Shown piece by piece: positions 55,875 through 64,000 of a stretch of DNA of 64,000 nt. The DNA is from Magnaporthiopsis rhizophila (taxonomy: Eukaryota > Ascomycota > Sordariomycetes > Magnaporthales > Magnaporthaceae). Where the stretch lies: assembly GCA_003049465.1 (NCBI GenBank), contig PYSS01000123.1:51336-115335 (forward strand), in the 5' to 3' direction. The position numbers and the translations under genes are program-made. Numbering within the stretch: position 1 is the stretch's first letter; every line of letters begins with the position of its first letter. The notes beneath the pieces are model-generated. The model did not search any database, had not been told where the DNA came from, and was given only the letters and a program-made list of their open reading frames with translations.

Positions 55875-56497
55875 CGTGCTCTGCCGCAGGTCTGAGATCT
55901 GGCTGCTGTGCTACATCGACTGGCTGCGAAAAAGGGCCTGTGGGGAGAAGAAAGCGAAAGGGTCGCGGATCAGCAGGACATGAGGTTGATGCATATTCGT
56001 GGGCTGTTAAGCTGTCTGCTCCAATCAATGCAGACTCGAGCTGTCGACTTTTCATGTCCCACCCTTTGAATTGGTGATTGATGCGGCAGGACCGCCACTT
56101 CCTGCTGGGTGGCCCGTGCTTGCTGGAATTTGATGTCTCGTGCAGCGCGTCCAGCGGGCTGTGGGGCCTTGGGCAGGCGGGCCCCGTCACCGGCAATTTC
56201 CCCATACAGCCTGGAACGCTGCGCTTTAGCGTGCGCTTCCGCTCGTCCCTTCTGATAGACTTCGTCAACCTCGGCTCGGCCCAACCTCAACTCAAACCTT
56301 TGTACCATAACGAGACCAGACCCTGGATGCGCACTACACAGAGACCCTCGATGCGCCGAACTCGACAACGCCTCGACTTGGTTCCGGCTGCTCCTCCATT
56401 GGGCTGATTTCTGAACTGCCTGGTGAGCCAGGAGACTGGCTTCACCCAGAAAAGATACAAAACCCCTGCCCGACGAGCGAGCCCCCGAGGGACACCC
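55875..56497. promoter_or_regulatory. Divergent promoter region of ZZ/EF-hand gene and PEX2
   Basis: 623 bp between two start codons on opposite strands. Nothing more specific is recognised. The PEX2 frame runs upstream to a GTG at 56423 but family likeness begins at the ATG. Confidence 0.5.
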
Positions 56498-57997
56498 ATG
56501 ACCACGCCGCCCTTCTCATTCGCCGAGGCGCAAGCCCGCCTTACCGCCCGCCGACAAAAGCGCGAGGCCGAAGCCAGGGCGCGCGACGCCGCCGCTCTAT
56601 CCGCCTCCCGTCTGCGCCGCCACATCGCCCAGACGAACTCATCGTCGCCGCTGCTACGGAGCCTGGGCGCGTCGGTTCTGTCCTTCTGGGATGCCGCAAC
56701 GTCGCGCGAGGGCACGCGCCCGTCCTTCCGCGTCGGCCAGGTCGATGCCGAGCTGCTCGACGAGGATCTGCTGGGCCTGCTGCGCGGCCAGGTCGGCGAG
56801 GCGCTGAAGTACCTGGGCGGCGGCGGCGGCACGGCTAGGCTGGGCGACGACTGGGCCCCCGAGATCCTGCTCTTGCTACGCGCCGTCCTCTTCAAGCTCA
56901 CCGTTTGGGACCACGATGCCACCTACGGCGCGGCGCTCCAGAACCTCAAATACACGGACGCGAGAAAAGACAGTCGGCTCCTTTCCCCGCCGACTAGGCT
57001 ACAAAAGTCGCTTTATGGCGCCTTCACCGTCGGCGGGAAATACCTGTGGACAAAGTGGGAGGACTGGCTGATAGGGCAAGACAATGGCTACGACGCGCCA
57101 GCACCAAGGATGCAGCGGTTCATGCGTCTCACCTCGATAGCGTCCAACGTCCACGCCGCAGCGGCGCTTGCGTCGTTCCTAGCATTTTTGGTCCAGGGCC
57201 GCTATCGGACGCTGCTCGATCGGCTATTACGCATGAGGCTCGCGCCGCCGACCAACCAGGTCAGCCGCGAGGTCTCGTTCGAATATCTCAACCGGCAGCT
57301 TGTCTGGCACGCCATGACAGAATTTCTGCTCTTCTTCCTTCCACTGATCGGCATCAAGCGCTGGCGCAAGTGGTTCACACGGGCCTGGAGGCGGACGAAG
57401 GAGGCCATCACGGCAGGCACGACAGACGACGGTCAAGGGCAAAAGGAGAAGAAGGGTGAGCTCGCGTTCCTGCCCGAGAGGACGTGCGGCATCTGTTACC
57501 ACGATCAAAACTCGAGCCAGAACACCGAGAACGAGGTGTTGGCGGCGGCCGCATCCAGCGGCGTGGTGGGCTCCGCGCAGACGGACGTGACCAACCCCTA
57601 CGAGACGATCCCGTGCGGCTGTGTCTACTGCTTCGTCTGCCTGGCCACGCGGCTCGAGCGCGAGGAGGGCGAGGGATGGACGTGCCTGCGTTGCGGCGAG
57701 CTCGTCAAGGAGTGCAAGCCCTGGAACGGAGACGTGCTCGAGCCGCCCTCGTCGGCGAGGGCGAGGTCTCCGGGCGCCAAGGCTGTTTCGTTCGCGGACG
57801 ATGTCGTGGACGTCGCGTCACACCGGTCCCGGTCCCGGTCCGCGTCCCCAGACCTGCGCAGGCTGGAACCAGAAGCTATGGCAGATGGAGAGGCCGAGTC
57901 GAGCCAGGTCATTGTCGATAAGAGCGATAGCTCAGGAGACGACGACTCGGAGGCTTATGAGGAGGAAGAGAATGAGCTCGGCGAGGACATGATGTAA
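56498..57997 (+). CDS. PEX2: Peroxin 2, RING-type ubiquitin ligase of the peroxisomal export complex
   Basis: PEX2, with PEX10 and PEX12, forms the peroxisomal membrane ligase channel that ubiquitinates import receptors. It is a single exon of 499 residues, starting MTTPPFSFAEAQARL. The upstream GTG at 56423 is rejected because there is no ATG and no family likeness. Membrane helices include WAPEILLLLRAVLFKLTVW and the segment near MTEFLLFFLPLIGIKRWRKW. The C-terminal RING has CGIC (about 330, 333), CGCVYCFVC (about 373-381) and CLRC (about 396-399). The usual His after the third Cys is Cys here. ELVKECKPWNGDVLE follows as in other fungal PEX2. The last ~70 residues are a basic then acidic disordered tail. 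It may ubiquitinate PEX20, encoded 25 kb away. Confidence 0.95.
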   Translation: MTTPPFSFAEAQARLTARRQKREAEARARDAAALSASRLRRHIAQTNSSSPLLRSLGASVLSFWDAATSREGTRPSFRVGQVDAELLDEDLLGLLRGQVGEALKYLGGGGGTARLGDDWAPEILLLLRAVLFKLTVWDHDATYGAALQNLKYTDARKDSRLLSPPTRLQKSLYGAFTVGGKYLWTKWEDWLIGQDNGYDAPAPRMQRFMRLTSIASNVHAAAALASFLAFLVQGRYRTLLDRLLRMRLAPPTNQVSREVSFEYLNRQLVWHAMTEFLLFFLPLIGIKRWRKWFTRAWRRTKEAITAGTTDDGQGQKEKKGELAFLPERTCGICYHDQNSSQNTENEVLAAAASSGVVGSAQTDVTNPYETIPCGCVYCFVCLATRLEREEGEGWTCLRCGELVKECKPWNGDVLEPPSSARARSPGAKAVSFADDVVDVASHRSRSRSASPDLRRLEPEAMADGEAESSQVIVDKSDSSGDDDSEAYEEEENELGEDMM

Positions 57998-58593
57998 TGA
58001 CGTTGGCGTTTCTGTTTCTATATACATGTATATATCCTGTAGACAGCTTTGGAGTCAGTGCCATCTGATTGGGATGGAGATACGGCTGTTGTTTCTCTCC
58101 TGCTTGAGCATTAGACGGGATTAATCAGGAACAACATGGTCGGTTTAAGGTACAACGCCCAACCGTCCAAGCGTGGGTCCCAAAGCGCGCGCAAGTAAAC
58201 CAGCAGGGGTCGGCTTATCACATGCGGCGCTGCCGGACCTGACTCGAGATTCGTGCCCAACCAACCAATACAGGAAAAAGAAAAAAAGAAGAAAAAACTG
58301 TCGAGTCTGCGCTGCCAACGTCACACAAGGAGGCTCTTGCATCGGACTATCGATCGCGTCTGTATAAGTGCTCTTGGCACTGCAAGACTTGGGAACCCGA
58401 GCGCCTTGTATCCTCTAGTGGTACTTTGTCCCTAGCGCCAAGTTGACAAAAACAAGACTAAAAAAAAAAGAAAAAGACAACAAAGAAAAACCGAAGCGAT
58501 GAGTCGCATGTCCCGCTAAGCTTTCCCAGGGCCTGACAAATCGGCAGGGGGCATCAGGGCAACGGCTCGAGGGCGCAACCCGGAAACCGACTC
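57998..58593. other. Intergenic region
   Basis: 600 bp between PEX2 and the polytopic membrane protein gene, both on the plus strand. It has A-rich runs near 58270 and 58460. No gene is seen. Confidence 0.55.
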
Positions 58594-60908
58594 ATGCCTT
58601 CCTTCTTCTCGTTCCAGCAGGGCGACGAGGAGTCGGCGCGGTACAACCCGGACGCCGCGTCGCCGCTCCTCGGCCGCTTCCGCTTCCTCCCCGGCGACCA
58701 GCAGCAGCAACCCCGCCGTCCGGGAGGCCAGCAGGGCGGCGGCGGCGGCGGCGGCGGCCTCCTCCTTTCGACGGCCAACGCCAGGAACAGCGTGCACGTC
58801 GGCTACGGCGCGCTGCTGGCCGCGCAGCTCGAGGCCGAAGCCGATGGTGGTGGCGTCGACGGCCCCGGCCATTATGATGGCTACGACAACGACGACGACC
58901 ACACCCGAGGATTCCTGTCCCGCACCGTCAGGAGGGCGTGGCGCACCCTCGACGAGCTGTGGATCACGCCGAGACCCGGTCCCGTCCGCAGAGTCGTCGA
59001 CAAGTGGTGGAGCCGCTGGGCCCTCCTCGTCGTGCTGCCTGCGCTGCTGGCCGTCGGCTGGTGCGCCCTTCCGTTCCCGCAGTATCCGCTGCCCGGGCTG
59101 GACGACCCGGCGGCGCCTGGCCCGGGCACGCCGCCCCCGTCTCGCAAGCGGCCCGGCCACGGGGCGGCGAGGGTCCAGGTCAACTTTTGGTTCTTTTTGT
59201 TTGTGTTTTACGGGTTTTACAACCTGACTGCTTTAGGTTGGTGTTTTGTGCCATATCGTCTCGTCCTGATGGGCTTTTTCTAGGGACTGATGCTAACTGT
59301 TCTCCTTCGTAGTGTATGTGCTTCTCATTTGCGCCTGTATCCTGCCTGCTGGGGACGCCGGCATGCTTGCTATGTCGCATTCAAAAACTAACCCGACTTG
59401 ACGTCTCCCGCAGCTGGATCACGAAGGTGTTTAATCTCTATAACCTGAACTGGTACGCGCTTCCTCCAGCTAGTCCTCACGACCAGCCACTGACCGGATG
59501 CCTATCCAGGTGGCCTAAGACCCTAGGGTTTCCCATCACCATAACCCTGATAGGCATAGTGTCCATAGCAGCTCCGATACCCGTCTACCTGCTGCCCGAG
59601 ACCCGCTGGATCACGATGCACAACACGGCCTGGATCTCGTGGACCTTCTGCCTCATGGCGATGCCCGTCGCTATCGCCTTCATCATCCTCATGACCAATG
59701 AGCGGCATCTCGGCCTGCGCAACTCGCTGTCAGAGACGCAGCGCATTTTCACGTCGTCGTGGTGGACGGGCGAGGCCGACGCGCTCTCGTCGTTCCATCC
59801 TCCCCACCGTCGGGACCAGCGCCGGCGGGCAGGGCTGCAGCGCGACTCATTCGACCTGGACGCCGCCATGCCGTCGGCGGCTGCGGGCGACGAGCGGATC
59901 GGCCGCCGCCCCCGCCGCCGCCCGGCTGCGGCGCTCCCCGTGCGACTGCGCCGGCGCTGGCTCCCCGCGAGCTTTGTGCGCTTCGTGTGGTTCTGCGTCG
60001 CCCTGCTCGTCGGCCTGCTCGCCTACGTCCTCGGGGAGGCCTACGCCGAGATCTACCTCCGCACGCTGCCGCACAGCAACCTCGAGACCATCGTCTACGT
60101 CTACGGCTGGATCATCACCGTCTACCTCCTCGACGGGCTTACGGGGTGGATCATGGGCGGGAACGAGGGCGAGAGGGTTGGGTCTTATCCTCTGAGCTGG
60201 ATCTTTAAACTGTGGGTAGACCCCTGGCCGCTCACAAAGATGATGCTCAAACACCCTAGAGTTTCGTGCTGACAGAATGGACACCCCAGGTACTTCATGC
60301 TCACGTACCAGACCTACGTGCGGGCGTTGTACGCCCGGCTGCGGTCGCCGTCGCAGTTCGTGCTGCTGCAGGTGCTCTCGTCGACGACACTCATCGTCCT
60401 CACCCCGCTGACGCTCTCGGCCACCTTCCACTGGGTCCTGACGATCCTGGGCCTCAACGGGCAGAGCTACGGGGCGTACCAGAAGCTGGGCGTGCGCAAC
60501 GTCTTCATCCGCTTCGTGGCCGAGAACGCGTCCATGATGGCGTTCCTGGCTTCGGTCGCCATCCTGCACTTTGGCCCCAACCGCGACGTGTACCCTTACT
60601 TCTCGTTCGAGGACGACGACGCCGACGGCGAGGGCGCCGGCTACAACTTCACCCTGACGCTCAGCGCCTCGAGCGTCACGTGGGCGTGCGAGCTGACGGC
60701 GTCGTTTGTCGTCGCCGGCCTGATCCGCTGGATCTATGGTGTCAATGTCGTCGTCGAGGGCAAGCTCGACCTGGCCGTCTGGCCCGAGCTGCTCCCGACC
60801 AGCGTGGCTGTTGTTCTGCACGTGTTGCAGAACATGTTCTTTTCCATCATCCGGCTGCAGTTTCCCGGCACCGGCGTTGGTGCGAGTGTCGCGTCGCTCG
60901 TCCTGTGA
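58594..60908 (+). CDS. Polytopic membrane protein of unknown function (about nine helices)
   Basis: Exons 58594-59240, 59414-59452, 59510-60211 and 60290-60908 join in phase to 668 residues. The N-terminal ~110 residues are acidic, Gln/Gly-rich (a poly-Gly run near 50) and probably cytosolic. About nine hydrophobic helices follow, including ALLVVLPALLAVGWCALPF, WFFLFVFYGFYNLTAL, GFPITITLIGIVSIAAPIPV, FVRFVWFCVALLVGLLAYVL, IVYVYGWIITVYLLDGLTGW and FVLLQVLSSTTLIVLTPLTL. Between helices 4 and 5 is a basic, disordered loop. A 13-codon exon (WITKVFNLYNLNW) is needed to join helix 2 to helix 3. The second and third introns are secure; the first donor (GTGTTT, 59241) is chosen because only it keeps the frame. 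I do not recognise a family; neither transporter nor glycosyltransferase motifs are seen. Confidence 0.75.
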
Positions 60909-63900
60909 GCCGGCGCGTTTTGCATTCTACTCCGGTCCTCCCAGGCCTTCCAGCATTCCATCTTGTCTGTCTATACGGGACTTTATCACGCTACATCACT
61001 CTCTTCCTTGACTTTACACCGTCGTCCTTTTCTGTACTATACCCAGATACCCACCCTATGACTTTCACCTACCTAAGTATAAACCACATACGAGATAACG
61101 CGTGTACCTAATGAATGTAATTTACCACCGAGATATGCACCTGTATTCCAAATCATTCAAGGCTTCTTTAGAAGCGACCAGAATTGCTCATGAAGCACAG
61201 CCGCCGTTCTGGCCGTCTTCCGGAAAGCTGCATGATGCCAAAGTAGACCCGGTTCTTGGGCCAGGAGGACATGCGTAACCACGAAAACGAAACGAAGAAA
61301 AGCATGGCAATGATGATGTAGGAAGAACGATGACAGATTCTTTTTCTTCCACAACACGGCCAACCGCATATACGCAGAGGACACCATGCAGGTAGCTAGG
61401 ATGTTTGCTCCCCTCTGCTGCCCGTTGATGTTGCTTGACGACTGTTCTTTTTTGCGGAGTAAACGAACCGCATCACACAATGGCGCAAGCAACTCGGCCC
61501 TCCCAACTCCTCACCGAATGCACGGTAATAAGCGTTACATATTGCCTCACAGCCTCCGATCCTATTGGGCAGCCTGACCGGTTCCGCTTCACCCAGAAAT
61601 TAAAGGGAAGCGTACGTGTGGTGTTGACGCAGGGTGATAACATGGGCCGCGAAGCCGGGCCCCGGCCCCGCCCACACACCCTTTACTCACCATTGTGTAA
61701 GGGAGGGGGAAATGCGGGATGGCGTCGGGGAGAAAGAAGAAAGAAGAAAGGACGGGTTGTGGAGCCGATATGGCGGTGTGAGGGTACATATTTTTTGATG
61801 CTACTGCTACCGCTCCATGGATGGCCGGATAACACGCGGGACACACTACCAAGACGTGGTGGGCGTTCCTGGACGGCCCGGGCGAAAATCGGGCTGCTGT
61901 TTGCTCGGGAGGCGAAACCTACAATGACTCAAATCCCCAGTGGCCTGTGAAAACGACATGGAAGACAATGATGGACAGCGCGGAAAGAGACGAAATATGA
62001 GGGAGAAAATAGGCCGAACATTGTGCATGAAGCTTTGCTCAGCTCGAGCTCAGGCATGGAAGCACCTACAGCAGGCTTCCATGCCAACTCAATTCTGTTG
62101 GGCCCGTCGCTGGAACAAGTGGAGCGAGCTTCTGTGCCGCGCAGCGGGTCGAAACCGTGCGAGATTTACCGGGTTAGTGTTCTAGACGCTTTGCTGCTCC
62201 AGTCCGGAGTGCCGTCCACCCAACCAATGCGTCGATCGCTGGAGCTCAACGAGTCGAGCCCAGTGTGCGGGCGCGGCTGAGTTTGCTGGCTGTTACGGGA
62301 GAAATCACCCCACTGTGACATTCAACGCCCATGAAACACCACCACCCGACCGCTAGAAAACGTGCGTGAATACGCCAGTTCAGATGGACCGGCTTATCAG
62401 CAGGCCCGTAATCTCTTTGAGTCATCACCAACCAGCATTCTCGTCGATTGTTCTGGGTACCTGGCATATACTAGGCCGCGTCTTGTCCGATCGTATCCTG
62501 CAGCCCAGGGGTGGGCCAAGATAGAGATACTAGGTACTGTAGATAGGCGCGGAGTCTAGGACATCTGTTTCAAGGCCAGCAGGTATTGGGGCCGCCGAGC
62601 CGAGCAGTCCAGACCGCCGCCGGGCCTCCTTGTCGGCCAGCATGGATGTTGTGGGCACCGCTCGTTCCGCCGGCTTACGACACGGCGCGTTTTGGCTAGT
62701 AAGCGGTATGATGTGATGTGATGCGGCTCGTACGGCTAATCACGGCTGGGTATACTGGGTACCTAGGTAGGTATGTTTCCGTGAAGGCTTTGGGAGCGGA
62801 CAAGGAGGAGGCGGATAAGAAAAGGAGGAGAGAACATGTAGTGTGAGTGTGTGTGCCAGCCAACCTGGCGTGCGAGCTACAACGGGTACTTACAGATGGC
62901 AGCCAGCCAATATGGAAGCAGACAAACCACCTCATATGCGTCTTGCCGCGGCAGCGCACCTCCAAGCTCGCCCTGAGGCGCACAGCACGGGCTTGTGAGG
63001 TGGCCGTTCGTATCGGGCACCAAAAAAGAAAGAAGTTGCACGCTCGCGCAAAGGAATTCACGGAGAGCCAGTCTGGGCAGCCCCGCAGCCAACCCCACCA
63101 TCCGGGTTCTTGACCTTCCATCTGGATTGGCAAGCGCAACCCACACCACAGCCAGCTTCCCACCACCACCTGTCCGCATGGCGCTCTGCCATTCGTCGTC
63201 GGACTGCGCTCGCAGAAACCCCAGACGAAAAGAGCGGCGCCCCAACATGTCCTGCTGTACCCAGAAAAAAAAAAGTCGAGCTGTGCTGTTACTGCTTGCT
63301 CGGAATTGACACGCAATCTTTGTCATAAATGGGCAATGGCGTGATGGGTCAAAGCAGACAGTTTAGCGGAAACGTGCAGGCCCGTGAGAGAAAGTATCTT
63401 TTGCGATGTCTAACGACTCACCTTCCAGCCGGCATACCCCAAGCAGACGATTCCCACATGCCGATACTCTCTCTCTCTCTACGCCCTCCCGGGCGAGACT
63501 GAGGGATCGACCAGCGGTCGACCGGCAGCCCTTTGATTCTCCCACCACCATCTGTTGAGTGCTTTACCTTTGGGCCTCGTTGTTCTTTCACCGCCACAAC
63601 GAGACTGGCTCTCATTTGTTCTGCTTCTGCTTTCCTCATCTTCTTTTCCCCGCTGTCCGCTCGAGACTGTGCCTATTGCCAAAAAGGTGCCTAGACCAGG
63701 TACCGAGGGTAGTACGCACTGTTGCAAAAGCCTTAATTACTGTGTACCGACCGCCGTCCGGCTTCACCCACTTTCGAAAAAGACTCACAAGCGATAAAAA
63801 TAGGGGAAGCAGTTTTCCCGCCTGTTCCGCAAGGTGCCGACTTACACCTACCCGACCCAATCAAGCGCTGTGCCTGGCCTGCCGATTGCATATCCGCACA

Positions 63901-63964
63901 CCCCTCCTCCGGTCTGGACAAACGAAAAAGGAAAGAAATAAGAAGGTGGGGAGAAAGAAGAAGG

Positions 63965-63999
<35 letters not shown>

Positions 64000-64000
64000 A
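60909..64000. other. Intergenic region at window end (3.1 kb)
   Basis: No gene is supported. ORFs such as 62696-63316 (minus) are Trp/Cys-rich without domain or codon bias. A CT dinucleotide tract lies near 63468-63480. The region ends in an A-rich run and may hold the promoter of a gene beyond the window. Confidence 0.5.
63965..63998. repeat. A34 homopolymer at the window end
   Basis: Thirty-four A residues preceded by a purine-rich GAAAGAAG-type stretch. Confidence 0.85.

Noticed and set aside
56423..56497. Upstream extension of PEX2 from GTG
   Set aside because: No ATG, and the 25 residues do not resemble PEX2 N-termini; the ATG at 56498 fits the family.
59237..59413. One-nucleotide exon (T at 59313) between GTTGGT and GTATGT introns in the polytopic protein gene
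   Set aside because: It would keep the frame, but a 1-nt exon is far less likely than a single intron with donor GTGTTT at 59241.
58594..60908. Identification of the polytopic protein as ATG9
   Set aside because: Helix number and length are vaguely similar but none of the conserved ATG9 core segments are present.
62696..63316. 206-codon minus-strand ORF
   Set aside because: Unusually rich in Trp, Cys and Ser/Arg with simple repeats; no sign of coding selection.
1..64000. CRISPR arrays, prokaryotic operons or intact transposons
   Set aside because: No regular direct repeats with spacers and no transposase or reverse transcriptase frames; the gene architecture is fungal.

Overview
The window is nuclear DNA of a filamentous ascomycete (Pezizomycotina, most likely a Sordariomycete; I cannot name the genus). 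The evidence is the gene set (fungal nitrite reductase, KHA1, GPI18, PEX20, dynactin p27, fungal-type PEX2) and the gene structure: short introns of 57-175 bp with GTRNGT donors, CTRAC branch points and YAG acceptors, strong G/C at third codon positions, an intron-bearing tRNA-Ser, and long A/T homopolymers between genes. It holds 20 protein genes that I can support, two tRNAs, one assembly gap (12 N) and several kilobase-size stretches with no convincing gene. Exon boundaries were read from splice motifs and reading phase only; no alignment or transcript data were available.

Left part (1-20.3 kb): the 3' end of a probable SREBP-type regulator; nitrite reductase (minus) with GATA and NirA-type motifs upstream; tRNA-Ser(GCU); the K+/H+ antiporter KHA1 (minus); the CCR4-NOT subunit CAF40/Rcd1 (minus); and a 758-residue unrecognised ascomycete protein (minus). 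Middle part (23.4-43.7 kb): GPI mannosyltransferase II GPI18 (plus); a YTH-domain RNA reader assembled from six exons (plus); the peroxisomal import co-receptor PEX20 (minus); SEC13 (plus), whose first exon appears to code only for the initiator Met; a flavoprotein/F-box-like/repeat fusion (plus); dynactin p27 (minus) sharing a 480-bp promoter region with complex I NUO-51 (plus); and a PEX11-family protein (plus).

Right part (43.9-64 kb): a four-helix membrane protein (minus); tRNA-Ile(AAU); a DUF1772 protein (plus) converging on a P450 (minus); a gap-containing region; an aldehyde dehydrogenase (minus); a membrane-anchored ZZ/EF-hand protein (minus) sharing an upstream region with the RING peroxin PEX2 (plus); and a polytopic membrane protein of unknown function (plus). 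The last 3 kb look non-coding.

Most genes are unrelated housekeeping functions. Three peroxins (PEX20, PEX11-like, PEX2) lie within 28 kb. DUF1772, P450 and ALDH genes form a small accessory-looking island without any polyketide or peptide synthase. The points most worth a second look are the in-frame extension behind the PEX20 TGA, the flavoprotein/F-box/repeat fusion, the hidden YTH gene, the long insert inside the Rieske centre of nitrite reductase, and the A27 tract just upstream of the GPI18 start codon.
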